A DNA stretch of 48,913 nt from RUG100 sp963542695 (GCA_963542695.1 CAUTYX010000011.1:1-48913), one strand, 5' to 3'; shown: positions 36,989-46,708, counted from the first letter of the stretch. Notes: generated from the sequence alone by a model not told the origin. Numbers and translations: made by a program.

Positions 36989-38704
36989 ATGAATCAAGTA
37001 GTAATGACAGTAACCACCATGTTAGGCGGATTGGCATTGTTTATATACGGTATGAATTTAATGAGCAACGGACTGCAAAAGGCCGCCGGGGAAAAGATGA
37101 AAAATATTCTGGCGGCACTGACCAGAAATCCGTTAATGGGGCTTTTGGCAGGGGCGCTGGTGACGGCTGTATTGCAAAGTTCGTCGGCAACAACGGTAAT
37201 GGTTATCGGCTTTACCAGTGCCGGTCTTATGAAGTTGCCACAGGCTATTAGTGTAATCTTTGGTGCCAATATAGGAACCACCATTACGGCACAACTGATT
37301 GCCTTTAATATCGGCGATTATGCTTGGATCATTTTGTTTGCCGGATTTATTATGTTCTTCTTCTTGAAGAAATTTGAAAAGGTATCGCAGGTGGGAGAAG
37401 TAATCTTTGCCTTTGGAATGCTCTTTGTAGGAATCAATATTATGGGAGATGTAATGAAGCCCTTGGCACATTCGCCAATCTTTACCCATTTAATGATGCA
37501 GGTACAAGATATTCCGGCATTGGGAGTTGTTCTTGGAGCAGGAATGACCGTGGTCGTACAGAGTTCATCGGCAACGATTGCCGTGTTGCAAAACTTGGCT
37601 TCCACAGCGGGAGCTGATGGTATTCACAGTATTTTAGGACTCCAAGGTGCCATTCCCATCCTGTTTGGCGATAATATCGGAACGACGATTACCGCTATTT
37701 TGGCTTCCATTGGTGCCAGTGTTAGTGCCAAGAGAACGGCTCTTGCCCATGTAATCTTTAACTTAACAGGCACATTGGTATTTATCTGGTTTATTCCCTG
37801 GATTGCCAAATTGGTTACGGCTTTTTCCCAAAAGGGACCGGAGGTCGAAGTTATTTCCCGTCAAATTGCCAACACCCATATGCTCTTTAATGTGACCAAT
37901 GCCTTGTTATGGCTGCCGCTGGTATTCCTAATGGTTAAAATCGTTATGAAATTAATACCGGGAAAAGATCAGGAACCGGCTTTGGAAGCACCTGTATATT
38001 TAAACCAGCGTGTACTTGACAGACCACTTTTTGCTATTCATCTGGCTTCAAAAGAATTGGTTCGTGTCATGGGAATTAACCGGGATATGCTGGAAAAGAG
38101 TCGAGAAGCTTTTTTAACAGGCAGCAAGGAAGCATTTTCAAAAGTCCGGGATATGGAAGATGCCATCAATGTGCTGCAGCAGGAAATTACCGAATACTTG
38201 GCCAGCATTCTGTCATCAGACGGCGCAACGGCGGCACAAACCCAGACCATTTCCCGTTTGATGCATATATCCTCCGATTTGGAACATATCGGCGATTACT
38301 GTATAAACATCATCGAACTGGCAGAAGAAAAGATAAAGAAAAAGCATGTTTTTTCAGAACGAGCCGATGCGGAGATATTCCAATGCTTTGATATGATTTC
38401 CCAAATGTTAAAAGACACCGAGAGAGCCCTAGGGGAGGGAAATGTGGCTATGGCACGGGAAGTTCTTGTCCAAGAAGAGGAAATCAACAGAACCGAAGAG
38501 CGACTGCGGCAAACCCATATGGAACGGTTAAACGACAACACGTGTTCCCCGGCCTTTACAGTGGTATTTACAGAAACGGTACATAATCTGGAAAAAATCG
38601 GAGACTGTTGCAACAATGTAGCAGAAGCCATTATTGACAACCGCCAGGCATCGGTACCATGGGATTCAAAGTTCGTTGAACCAAGTGCGGAATCAATGGT
38701 ATAA
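36989..38704 (+). CDS. Na/Pi cotransporter with PhoU-like C-terminal domain
   Basis: 571-residue NptA/SLC34-like membrane protein that takes up phosphate with sodium. Two inverted repeats each carry the QSSSAT signature (near 63 and 191) with GANIGTT/GDNIGTT downstream. About eight or more membrane helices run to ~residue 325. From ~345 a soluble PhoU-like helical domain follows, with the MEDAINVLQQEITEYL and LEHIGDYCINI blocks. AGAGGAGAG precedes ATG 36989. Directly upstream of phoP-phoR and behind a PhoP box; the PhoU part may feed phosphate status to PhoR, but that is inference. Confidence 0.92.
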   Translation: MNQVVMTVTTMLGGLALFIYGMNLMSNGLQKAAGEKMKNILAALTRNPLMGLLAGALVTAVLQSSSATTVMVIGFTSAGLMKLPQAISVIFGANIGTTITAQLIAFNIGDYAWIILFAGFIMFFFLKKFEKVSQVGEVIFAFGMLFVGINIMGDVMKPLAHSPIFTHLMMQVQDIPALGVVLGAGMTVVVQSSSATIAVLQNLASTAGADGIHSILGLQGAIPILFGDNIGTTITAILASIGASVSAKRTALAHVIFNLTGTLVFIWFIPWIAKLVTAFSQKGPEVEVISRQIANTHMLFNVTNALLWLPLVFLMVKIVMKLIPGKDQEPALEAPVYLNQRVLDRPLFAIHLASKELVRVMGINRDMLEKSREAFLTGSKEAFSKVRDMEDAINVLQQEITEYLASILSSDGATAAQTQTISRLMHISSDLEHIGDYCINIIELAEEKIKKKHVFSERADAEIFQCFDMISQMLKDTERALGEGNVAMAREVLVQEEEINRTEERLRQTHMERLNDNTCSPAFTVVFTETVHNLEKIGDCCNNVAEAIIDNRQASVPWDSKFVEPSAESMV

Positions 38705-38705
38705 T
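38676..38705 (+). promoter_or_regulatory. Internal promoter of phoP; possible leaderless start
   Basis: TTGAAC (38676-38681), 18-bp spacer, TATAAT (38700-38705) with an extended TGG just before it. The phoP ATG is at 38712, only 6 bases beyond the -10, and no Shine-Dalgarno is visible. Transcription from here would begin at or next to the start codon. Confidence 0.65.
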
Positions 38706-38711
38706 ATCGGT

Positions 38712-39407
38712 ATGAAGAAAATATTAATTGTGGAAGATGAAGCAAGCATTAGAGAGTTGGTATCCTTTAATTTGAAAGCCAACGGATATCAGCCGGTGGA
38801 GGCAGAAGACGGCATCAAAGCCATGGAATTGTTGGCATCGGAAAATCCGGACTTGATGCTGCTTGATATTATGCTTCCGGGAAAATCCGGGTATGAAATT
38901 TGCCGCGAAGTTCGCAGCCAAGGAAACCTGCTCCCCATTATTATGCTAACGGCAAAATCAGAAGAAGTGGATAAAGTCCTAGGTTTGGAATTTGGCGCAG
39001 ATGACTATATTTCCAAGCCTTTTGGCATACGGGAATTGTTGGCACGGGTAAAGGCGGTTCTTCGTAGATATGAGCGGCCCAATACACCTAAAAATCAACA
39101 AGAACGAGAATCAGAGGACTCCATTACCATCGGTGACCTTTCCATTAACTTTGATCGCCACGAAGTCTCTGTGCAAGGTCAAGGGGTGGAGCTAACCTAC
39201 CGAGAGTTTGAATTATTGGGATTTCTTATGCGCCACCAAGGCCATGTCTTTACCAGAGACCAGCTGTTAAACCAAGTCTGGGGAATTGATTACGCCGGCG
39301 AAACCAGAACCGTAGATGTACATATTCGCTACTTGCGCAAAAAGCTCCATGATTACGAGGATCGGTATATTGAAACCATTCGAGGAAAAGGGTACAAGAT
39401 GAAATGA
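38712..39407 (+). CDS. phoP: OmpR-family response regulator (PhoP-like)
   Basis: 231-residue two-component regulator. Receiver domain with acidic pocket E8-D9 and phospho-acceptor D52 in LLDIMLPG, then switch T/K residues (LTAKSEE, ISKPFG). The C-terminal winged helix reads LTYREFELLGFL, VFTRDQLLNQVWG and VDVHIRYLRKKL. ATG 38712 was chosen because MKKILIVEDE is the standard start; the upstream ATG lies inside the transporter gene. It sits next to a phosphate transporter and behind PhoP-type repeats, so a phosphate-response role is likely. Confidence 0.9.
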   Translation: MKKILIVEDEASIRELVSFNLKANGYQPVEAEDGIKAMELLASENPDLMLLDIMLPGKSGYEICREVRSQGNLLPIIMLTAKSEEVDKVLGLEFGADDYISKPFGIRELLARVKAVLRRYERPNTPKNQQERESEDSITIGDLSINFDRHEVSVQGQGVELTYREFELLGFLMRHQGHVFTRDQLLNQVWGIDYAGETRTVDVHIRYLRKKLHDYEDRYIETIRGKGYKMK

Positions 39408-40279
39408 AAAAATCATATTTGTGGATAGTGGCAATAGTTTGGGTTTTCTGTATTTTGGCTATTGTCATTCTTGATACGGTGTTGATAAAAGTCGTGCTTG
39501 TTTCCGGGATTTTGGCAGCGGCTTTTTTTGCTATTTACCACTGGCTGGTTAGACCGGCAGCGTATTGGAAAAAAGAAGCAGAACAAGCACAAGAAAAAAA
39601 AGAAGAACTGTCAGAAATGCGGACGGATTTTGTCGCCAATGTTACCCATGAACTAAAAACACCTTTGACGTCTATTTCCGGATTCATTGAAACCTTGCAA
39701 AGTGGAGCGGCAGAAGATCCGGAAATTCGAAATCGATTTTTGGATATTATGGCCATTGAAACCAGCCGCCTAAAGAGGTTGATTAACGATATTTTAGTGC
39801 TGTCGGAAATTGAAAACAGAGAAGTTATTAAAGAGGAAAAGATTCAAGTAACGGAGGTCCTGGAGGAAGTGGTACAGCTGGTGGAACCGGTAGCAGATGA
39901 AAAACATATTTCTCTGGTGACTGATTTTGGCAATGGTCTGGTATTACGTGGCAGCCGCGACAGACTGATTCAGATGGTTGTCAACATTGTGGAAAATGCC
40001 ATTAAGTATTCCGATGAAGAATCCACAGTGGAGATGAGCAGCTTTCTTTCTGATGGACATGTAGTCATCGCTGTAAAAGACCAGGGCATCGGCATTGCAC
40101 AAGAAGATATTCCCCGTCTCTTTGAACGGTTTTACCGGGTGGATAAATCTCGCTCCAGCAAAGGCGGAGGTACCGGTCTGGGATTGTCTATTGTAAAACA
40201 TATTTCCGCCTTGTTTGGGGCAACCATAGAAGTAGACAGTGAAGTGGGGAAAGGATCTACATTTCGAATACGCTTTTGA
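39404..40279 (+). CDS. phoR: Sensor histidine kinase (PhoR-like, short)
   Basis: 291-residue membrane kinase starting in the stop of phoP (ATGA). Two N-terminal helices (~6-24 and ~29-48) with almost nothing between them, so there is no extracellular sensor and no PAS domain. H82 in NVTHELKTPLTSI is the phosphorylation site. The ATP-binding domain has the N box (NIVENAIKYS), G1 (KDQGIGI) and G2 (GGTGLGLSIVKH). Typical PhoR proteins are 400-590 residues. The compact form suggests sensing in the membrane or through partner proteins such as the PhoU-tailed transporter. Confidence 0.9.
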   Translation: MKKSYLWIVAIVWVFCILAIVILDTVLIKVVLVSGILAAAFFAIYHWLVRPAAYWKKEAEQAQEKKEELSEMRTDFVANVTHELKTPLTSISGFIETLQSGAAEDPEIRNRFLDIMAIETSRLKRLINDILVLSEIENREVIKEEKIQVTEVLEEVVQLVEPVADEKHISLVTDFGNGLVLRGSRDRLIQMVVNIVENAIKYSDEESTVEMSSFLSDGHVVIAVKDQGIGIAQEDIPRLFERFYRVDKSRSSKGGGTGLGLSIVKHISALFGATIEVDSEVGKGSTFRIRF

Positions 40280-40291
40280 TAGAGGGGAACC

Positions 40292-42634
40292 ATGAATCAT
40301 CTAGCACAGCTAATTACAGATATGGCCTTAATACTGGTGGCTTGTACAGTGGTAACGTTGCTGTTTCGGAAAATCAAGCTGTCTGTAGTATTGGGATATA
40401 TTTTGTCCGGTTTTTTAATAAGCCCGCACTTTACCTTTCTCCCAACGGTAGTAGATCGAGGAGATATCACCGTATGGGCGAATATTGGCGTGATATTTTT
40501 AATGTTTGGTATTGGGCTTGAGTTTAGCTTTAAGAGAATTGCCAAAGTAGGTATGGCGGCTATTATTACGGCGCTTACGACTATGGTTTCTATGTGTGTC
40601 ATCGGTAGTGTTTTAGGATTGGCTCTTGGCTACAATCGCATAAACAGTTTATTTTTAGGTGCCATGATAGCTATGTCTTCTACGATGATTATTATGAAGA
40701 CTTTTGAGGAACACCAATTAAAGAATCGGCGGTTTGCCCAAATCGTCATGGGTTCCATGGTGGTGGAAGATATTGGCGGCATTTTTTTGATGATTATTCT
40801 GGCTACACTGGGAAGCGGGCAAAATGTTTCCGGTATGGCATTGACCTTGCAGCTGGTGGAAATGCTCCTGTTCTTAGTAATCTGGCTGGTGGCCGGCATA
40901 TTCCTGATTCCCAGTATTTTGCGAAAAACCGGAAAGCTGCTGAACGATGAACTTCTTTTACTCTTTTCATTGGCCGTCTGCTTTGCCATGGTTATTATTG
41001 CTTCTAAAATCGGATTTTCAGAGGCTTTGGGAGCCTTTATGGGTGGCTCTATTTTAGCCGGAACCATCCAAGGAGAAAAGATACAACGATTGGTGAAACC
41101 GTTAAAAGATGTTTTTGGAGCTATTTTCTTTGTTTCCATTGGGATGATGATTGTACCGGAAACTATGATTCATCATTGGCCGACAATCTTAATTCTTTGC
41201 TTCGTGGTGCTCGTTGGCCAGCGGTTCTTTGCCACCTTAGGCATTCTGTTTTCCGGGAATCCTTTAGAAACAGCCGTTAAGGGTGGATCTGCCATGATGC
41301 AAATCGGTGAATTTTCCTTTATTATTGCGGCTATGGGAACGACTCTTGGAGTCTTAGACAATGCCCTTTACCAAAGCATTGTAATTGTGGCCGCCATTAC
41401 CATTTTCCTGTCGCCGGTATCCATTGGGCGAAATCAAAAAAGCTATGACCGTGTTGTGAAAATCCTGCCGAACAAGATTCTTTCATGGATTGAAAAGTAT
41501 ACCCAAGGGCGTACTTCGACAAAATCTCAGGAAAATGATTGGAGTAGATATTTGAAAACCTACGCCGTATATACCGGTCTTAGCTTTGGAATGTTAATGG
41601 TCATATATCTTGCCAGTATTCGTTTCGTTGGTCCTTATCTATCTACCCTTCTACCCGCTGTGACCGGCAAATCTATTGCTGCTGCTGTGACTATCTTAGC
41701 GATGATGATTCCTATGGGTATCATGCTAAATCGGCGAACCAATTTATTGTTAAAGCTGTGGTTTAGCAGCATGACCAATCGATTACCTTTGATTTTACTG
41801 GCGGCTCTTCGCCAAGGTATTGGTGTTATATTTTTAATGCTGGTGCTTCGTCACTATTTTGTATGGCCTCTTCCGGTGCTGGCATTACTGGCGGTGGTGT
41901 TGTTGATTTTAGTGATTCGGTCAGATGTAGTTCGCAAAAATGCTTTTCGTATCAGGGCTCGCTTTATTGCCAAGTTAAATGAAAAAACTCTTCATCGTCG
42001 CCACCAGGAAAAGGATGCCGACTGGTTTTACAACCGTATCTGGGTGGCTGTTATGCAAGCGGGCGATTTTAAAGATGGCAGACAGATTATGGATATGTAT
42101 GAAAGCCGTCTCTTTGACATGCGAGTTATTAAAATCATTCGGGGAAGACAAGTTGTTCTCATGCCTGACGGGGAATTTGTCCTTGGGAAAGGCGACGAAA
42201 TACATATCGTAGGGACAAAAGACAGAGTGGAAGCCTACAGAGAACTTTTGAAAAAAGAAGATAAAGACTTTCATGATTACCAGCAGTTATTGCCGTTAAA
42301 AAAATATATTAATGGCCAGGAATATAAAAAAATACCTGCCGAAGAGCAGATTCTTTGTGGTGCCATTCGTGGAGATGGTGAAGCGCATTTTACCGGTCGT
42401 TCCATACGGTAAAGCGGTATTCGAGAAAAATACAATGCTTTTATTATCGGCATCGATCGAAAAGGCATGCCTATTGTGGTGGAAAATTTACTGGAGATGC
42501 CTATTCATCCGGGAGACACCGTCTGGGTAATCGGTACCGAAGACATGGCAGAACGCTTATTTGCGGCGGGATATCTTGCCGGGGTAGAGAACCGTCATCT
42601 TTTTTCCTTATTGCAGAATCCATTGCAAAAATAA
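40292..42634 (+). pseudogene. Kef-type cation:proton antiporter with in-frame stop
   Basis: The frame from ATG 40292 (AGAGGGG upstream) codes an 11-13 helix CPA2 exchanger domain (1-~390), an extra membrane segment group (~425-545), and two RCK_C/TrkA_C-like domains (~595-665 and ~680-765). The second RCK_C domain is cut by TAA at 42410-42412. The same frame then continues with clear family sequence (SGIREKYNAFIIGIDRKG, HPGDTVWVIGT) to a real stop at 42632-42634, 780 codons in all. A single A-to-T change in an AAA codon would explain it. No TrkA_N domain is seen. The 706-residue product may still work without gating. Confidence 0.88.
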
Positions 42635-42686
42635 TAAATGTTTAATATTTGTTTAGGAATTCTACAAAGTTTTTATATTTTATTTT

Positions 42687-42695
42687 TGGTATACT
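42687..42695 (+). promoter_or_regulatory. Extended -10 promoter of the surface protein gene
   Basis: TGG before TATACT (42690-42695). Upstream is AT-rich without a clear -35. CACAGGAGAAAAG precedes the start at 42759. Confidence 0.5.
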
Positions 42696-42758
42696 TACCG
42701 GAGAATAAGGGAATCTTATTTTGAAAATGAAAACTATGACAAACACAGGAGAAAAGAT

Positions 42759-44382
42759 ATGACTAAAAAGGAGATGAGATATAGCAGATCGTTGCTGCTA
42801 ATCGTAGCGGCGATAATGGTACTGGCTTTTATGCCGGTAATGACAAACAGCGCAAAGGAAGCAAAGGCTGCAGATAATGTTGTATTGGAAAACGGAAAAG
42901 AATATAAAGGGCAGGGAATTTCTTGGAACGGCCAGGATTCCTTGTCATTAAATAATTATAACGGAACACCCATTGAATACCAGGGAGGCAATGACATTGC
43001 CATTGCAGTGAAAGGAAATAATACTATTACCACCTCTGCCGTTGGAGATGATGGAGTGGCAGCCGGTATAAAAACAATAGATAGTAGTGTTACTTTGACA
43101 GGGAACGGCTCCATTGTATTTGCTAAAGGATCAGAAAAGGATATTATATACTTCTATGGATTGGATATTCAGACAACCAATCCGGAAAATCAAGCTAAGG
43201 GTGCACTTAGAATTGCGCATGGAAAGGTAAAACTCACCTCTTCTGTAAATGCACGTGGCGTTTCTCAAGGCATTTATGCAGAAAAGGATTTAACCATTGA
43301 CGATAGTACCTTGCAAATCACCAATTCTTCCAAGGGGCAAGGGGTATATGGTACTTCTGTAGCAAGAAAAACAATCGTTACCGGTAACAGTAACGTGAAG
43401 GTTTCTGTTATGGGCAGTTACGAAGAAGGTTCTGATACCTGAATGATTGGCGGCCAGGGAATGACTGTTAGAAACAGCAAATTAGCATCTGCCGTATCCG
43501 GTAGAGGAGCGGCAGCTATTGACATAGCAAAAGGAGACATTGCATTTGCACACAGTACCATTGATGCAAATGCTGTTGTAAACAAAGAGTCGGATATAGA
43601 TACCATTGGTATTAGAGGGAAAGAAAACATTTCTATTGACGATTCCATTGTTACTGCAAAAGGCAGTCATCATGCAATTGGAACCCTAGGAGAAAAAAAA
43701 CATTGCCATTACCGGAGGTTCCTACATTAAAGAACTGGCAAATGCCAAAGTGATGGAATTTTTAAATAACAAACTCATTGGCGAAGAATCCGCTGATGGA
43801 GCAAAGAAACCGGCTGAGATGGTTGTTATCAATGTAACCAAGAAAGCCAACAAACTTTCGGGAACCGGCGTATATAAAAAGACCGGTAACGTAAGCAAAA
43901 AGGTAATGTTCAAACTAAACACCAAATCCGTCTTTGGTCCCATTACATACAAATCCAATACTTCTAAAGTCAAAGTGGCTGCCAATGGCAAAGTAACCAT
44001 TGCAAAGAATTTTACCGGCATTGGTAAAATTACAGCTGTTTCTGCAGAGGATGCATTCCATAATAAAGCAAAGAAAATCATTACTGTAAAGGTAACGCCT
44101 GGAAAGATGATGCTGAAGAAAGCAGCCAACGCCAAGAAGAGAGCCATGGTTCTAACATGGAAGAAAATGGCGGGAGCGGATAAATATCAAATTCGTATGG
44201 CAACCAATAAGAAGATGAAAAAAGGCAAGAAAACCATCAACGTAAAAGGTGCTGCTGCCTACAAAAAGGTAACAGGTTTGAAAAAAGGTAAAAAATACTT
44301 TGTTCAGATTCGTGCCTACGATAAACAGACCAAAGCTTGGGGCTCATGGGGAGCTGCAAAGAAGGTTGTTATTAAGAAATAA
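42759..44382 (+). pseudogene. Secreted surface protein with two disrupting lesions
   Basis: One gene read in three pieces. Signal peptide MTKKEMRYSRSLLL... with likely cleavage after AKA near residue 37. Residues up to ~310 are a beta-helix-like carbohydrate-binding region (repeats of the IGGQGMTVRN / NISIDDSIVT / IAITGGSY type). The C-terminal ~210 residues contain an Ig-like segment and a fibronectin III-like segment (GADKYQIRMATN to RAYDKQTKAWGSWG). Lesion 1: in-frame TGA at 43440-43442. Lesion 2: one extra base, most simply in the A8 run at 43693-43700; dropping one A restores GEKNIAITGGSY. No LPxTG anchor is seen. Confidence 0.85.
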
Positions 44383-44396
44383 ATCTTGGTAATAGT

Positions 44397-44441
44397 AACA
44401 TCGATGACATCAACATCGATAATATCAACATCATAAAAATC
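44397..44441 (+). repeat. Three 15-bp tandem repeats after the surface protein gene
   Basis: AACATCGATGACATC, AACATCGATAATATC and AACATCATAAAAATC follow one another at 44397, 44412 and 44427. Non-coding as far as can be seen; they lie just before a strong hairpin. Confidence 0.8.
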
Positions 44442-44444
44442 ACC

Positions 44445-44487
44445 GAAATAGCTACCTTTGCCGGTTAACGGCAGAGGTAGCTATTTC
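44445..44487. terminator. Long hairpin, probable terminator
   Basis: GAAATAGCTACCTTTGCCG (44445-44463) pairs with CGGCAGAGGTAGCTATTTC (44469-44487) over 19 bp with one G-T wobble around GTTAA. A T-run occurs only at 44503, so termination strength is uncertain; the symmetry allows use in either direction. Confidence 0.7.
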
Positions 44488-44527
44488 CACTTTATATACA
44501 GGTTTTTCCACTTCATTTGTTAATCCA

Positions 44528-44556
44528 TTGCTTCTAATCGGCAGTGGATTTATACT
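44528..44556 (+). promoter_or_regulatory. Promoter of the ABC transporter genes
   Basis: TTGCTT (44528-44533), 17-bp spacer, TATACT (44551-44556); start codon at 44575 with AGGAAA between. Confidence 0.72.
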
Positions 44557-44574
44557 TTATAAAACAGGAAAAAT

Positions 44575-45295
44575 ATGGAAAATAAAGAAATAAATGTAAA
44601 AGAATTAACAGATTGTCTGCGGGAAGAAATTACATCCTCGCTGGGAGGAAAAGGAGACCGACAGGTTTATGAATATATTGAAAAAAGAATACTAACCGAT
44701 CCATCTTTGCAAGGATTGAGGATGGGAGAATGCAAAAGGCTGATAGAGCAAGGGAAAGCGATATGCTATTACAGGTCGTAGCGGAACGGGAAAAACGACG
44801 TTGCTAAATGCCATAGCAGGATACATTTCTTGCCAAGGACAAATACAAGTTATGGCAGAAAATGTTGCTTATATGTTTCAAGACGATTTGCTTTTTTCGA
44901 ATTTAACGGTATGGGAGAATTTGAAATTGGCCTGGATTGGTTGGGATGTAAGTTGTTCCAATGGAACTTTTGAAAAAGCATTTTTGGATAAGGCACAGGA
45001 TGTTTTGGAATTGCTGCAGATAGAAGAATTTTTGAATACAAAAGTCGGTTGCTTGTCCGGTGGAGAGAGAAAACGTGTGGCGTTGGCGAAAGATTTGACG
45101 CTGTCGCCATCGCTTTTTCTCCTGGATGAGCCGGTAGCTTCTTTGGATCCCCTTAGTCGTCGGTTGGTAATCAAGGCTCTTAATACAGTAGAAAAAAGCG
45201 CAACCATTATAATTGTTACCCATGAAGACTTGAAAGATCCAACATTTATACGGCTGGAGTTAAAGAAGGGGGCATTGCTATATGAAGGAGAATAG
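44575..45295 (+). pseudogene. ABC transporter ATP-binding protein, frameshifted before Walker A
   Basis: The first frame (ATG 44575) gives 68 residues ending at TAG 44779-44781. The ATPase continues in the +1 frame from about 44765: Walker A GRSGTGKTT, Q-loop MFQDDLLFSNLTVWENL, signature LSGGERKRVALAKDL, Walker B LFLLDEPVASLD, and the switch histidine in VTHEDLKD. Removing one base in GCGATATGC (about 44757-44765) joins IEQGKA to YAITGRSGTGKTT. The N-terminal extension before Walker A is longer than usual. Without correction no P-loop protein is made. The stop overlaps the permease start. Confidence 0.85.
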
Positions 45296-45887
45296 GAAAA
45301 AGGAGAAAAAACACCATAAACAAAAAAACAAAAAAGCAATGCAAGAGGTTACGGTACTATTAAAAGGGAAATACAGCAGAACGCTGATTTTATCCTTGGT
45401 GATTTTTGTAGAAGCCATTGCCGGTAAGTTAAATACACCTACTTATTCTCTTTCCTATACCTTGCAAGACTTTGATGATTTGGTGGGTTCGACTTTTAAA
45501 TCAGTCAAGTTGTTGCTGCTGTTATCTTTGGTGGCGTATGGAATTGCTATTGCAGTGTTGCTTGCCAATATATACGGTCATTTCCGCAGTATGGCAAAAG
45601 ATATGGGAATACTCCGTCATATGGGTTTTTCTATAATAGAAGTGCAAAAAATATATAGTAAAACCATAGGGAAAATATTGCTTTTTATGGGGAGTTTTGA
45701 CGGAATCTTATCCTTTATCGTAGCAAAAATCCTTGCTGAGGAAATTTGGATGCAAGCAGCAATCATAACGTATTTTATGACATTGGTTTCCTTGGTTTTG
45801 ATTTACCTAACGGCAAAGATACTGCTCCATAAAGTTGCCGGGAAAAACATATTGGTGTTGCTGCGCTTTTCAAAAGAAAGCGAATGA
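45282..45887 (+). CDS. FtsX-like ABC transporter permease (short)
   Basis: 201 residues; ATG 45282 overlaps the ATPase end by 14 bases. A very basic N-terminus (KENRKKEKKHHKQKNKK) is followed by four predicted helices: ~34-49, ~78-100, ~129-152 and ~158-180. Between helices 2 and 3, FRSMAKDMGILRHMGFSIIEVQ matches the FtsX/MacB cytoplasmic coupling segment. There is no large extracellular domain, so it is a small MacB/FtsX-type half. It probably pairs with the broken ATPase and possibly the lipoprotein next door; substrate unknown. Confidence 0.75.
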   Translation: MKENRKKEKKHHKQKNKKAMQEVTVLLKGKYSRTLILSLVIFVEAIAGKLNTPTYSLSYTLQDFDDLVGSTFKSVKLLLLLSLVAYGIAIAVLLANIYGHFRSMAKDMGILRHMGFSIIEVQKIYSKTIGKILLFMGSFDGILSFIVAKILAEEIWMQAAIITYFMTLVSLVLIYLTAKILLHKVAGKNILVLLRFSKESE

Positions 45888-45916
45888 GTTTTTACAGTTT
45901 CATTTTTTCTTCTCTG

Positions 45917-45925
45917 TGGTAGAAT
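45917..45925 (+). promoter_or_regulatory. Extended -10 promoter of the lipoprotein gene
   Basis: TGG directly before TAGAAT (45920-45925); the -35 region is weak. AAAGGAG lies ahead of the start at 45957. Confidence 0.45.
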
Positions 45926-45956
45926 CATATAGATAAACACATAAAGGAGATTTAGC

Positions 45957-46391
45957 ATGAGACAGCATCGATATATAAGCATTTTAGTAGTGGTTATTCT
46001 TACTGTTGCACTGGCATGTTTGGCAGGTTGCGGGAAAAAAGATACAGAGCAGGATTCCGATTCCAAAGCTACACAAACAACGAGCCAAGAGAAAAAAGAC
46101 GGTTACAAAAATAAGGTAATCCAGCGTCTGTCTAAGACCAAATGGATTGGCGACAAAAACAGTGAATATAGCCGAGTGAACTTTTCCGGAACACAGTTTA
46201 CTTTGCATACTGATTCGGGTGCTACCATGGTAGGAAATATCACTTTGAATGATGATTGTACGGCTGCAGAACTGACCATTAATGGGGGAGAAACATTGCA
46301 TCATGCCTTTAAGATGACACGTGATGCCATCTATTTTGATGACAACAAAATGGGAGCCCAAAACAAACTGGATGATGACTGGGAACAGTGA
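45957..46391 (+). CDS. Small lipoprotein
   Basis: 144 residues. Signal sequence with a helix at ~8-20 and lipobox LAGC (Cys near residue 22), so it should be lipid-anchored on the outer face of the membrane. A charged, Ser/Thr/Gln-rich linker (KKDTEQDSDSKATQTTSQEKK) leads to a ~90-residue beta-rich domain starting SKTKWIGDKNSEYSRVNFSG, with a pattern like small lipocalin/META-type lipoproteins of Firmicutes. No exact family recognised. Intact, unlike its neighbours. Confidence 0.75.
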   Translation: MRQHRYISILVVVILTVALACLAGCGKKDTEQDSDSKATQTTSQEKKDGYKNKVIQRLSKTKWIGDKNSEYSRVNFSGTQFTLHTDSGATMVGNITLNDDCTAAELTINGGETLHHAFKMTRDAIYFDDNKMGAQNKLDDDWEQ

Positions 46392-46472
46392 CCTAGAGGG
46401 GAGTTGTTGGAGTAGACATCGAAAGGTGCATTGCAAAATGTAACAATGGAATCTGATTTCCGAAATGAAAAA

Positions 46473-46526
46473 GCCTGTGGATTGCTTTGAGAGGATATCT
46501 TAAAGGTTGTCTACGGGCTATTTTTT
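46473..46526 (+). terminator. Terminator-like hairpin after the lipoprotein gene
   Basis: GCCTGTGGA (46473-46481) pairs with TCTACGGGC (46510-46518), two wobble pairs, long loop; flanked by AAAAA upstream and TATTTTTT downstream. Confidence 0.55.
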
Positions 46527-46546
46527 ATAGTTTCTCATGGGGTTTC

Positions 46547-46564
46547 GTGTCATAATAATGACAC
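46547..46564. promoter_or_regulatory. Inverted repeat, possible operator
   Basis: GTGTCAT-AATA-ATGACAC: perfect 7-bp arms around four bases. It lies about 145 bp upstream of the KilA-N start. The regulator is unknown. Confidence 0.4.
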
Positions 46565-46708
46565 AGGCAAATAGTCAAGTGAATACATGGATTTTAGAGC
46601 TTCTACCAAAGTTTAAAATCAAAAAAATGAATAGCTGGTGCACTGTTTAGGTGAGTTTTAAGAAAATAAATGTTGTAAACAATATATCAGCATAAAGGAG
46701 AAACTTAC

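Larger units (their letters stand above)
46392..46708. other. Intergenic region of about 317 bases
   Basis: Holds a terminator-like hairpin at 46473-46526, an inverted repeat at 46547-46564, an AT-rich stretch and the KilA-N ribosome binding site (AAGGAG near 46695). No ORF or RNA gene is supported. It separates the lipoprotein gene from the AT-rich KilA-N/DUF1016 segment and is a plausible boundary of acquired DNA. Confidence 0.6.

Noticed and set aside
42635..42680. Second PhoP box before the surface protein gene (TTTAAT, TTTAGG, TACAAA at 11-bp steps)
   Set aside because: The hexamers lack the ACA core and the region is simply AT-rich.
43440..43442. TGA read as selenocysteine or tryptophan
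   Set aside because: Other genes here (yqeK, corC-like, cdd) end normally at TGA, no SECIS-like hairpin follows, and the same gene has a second lesion.
44397..44441. Small coding repeat (N-I-D pattern)
   Set aside because: No start codon, no ribosome binding site and only about 15 codons; a non-coding tandem repeat is more likely.
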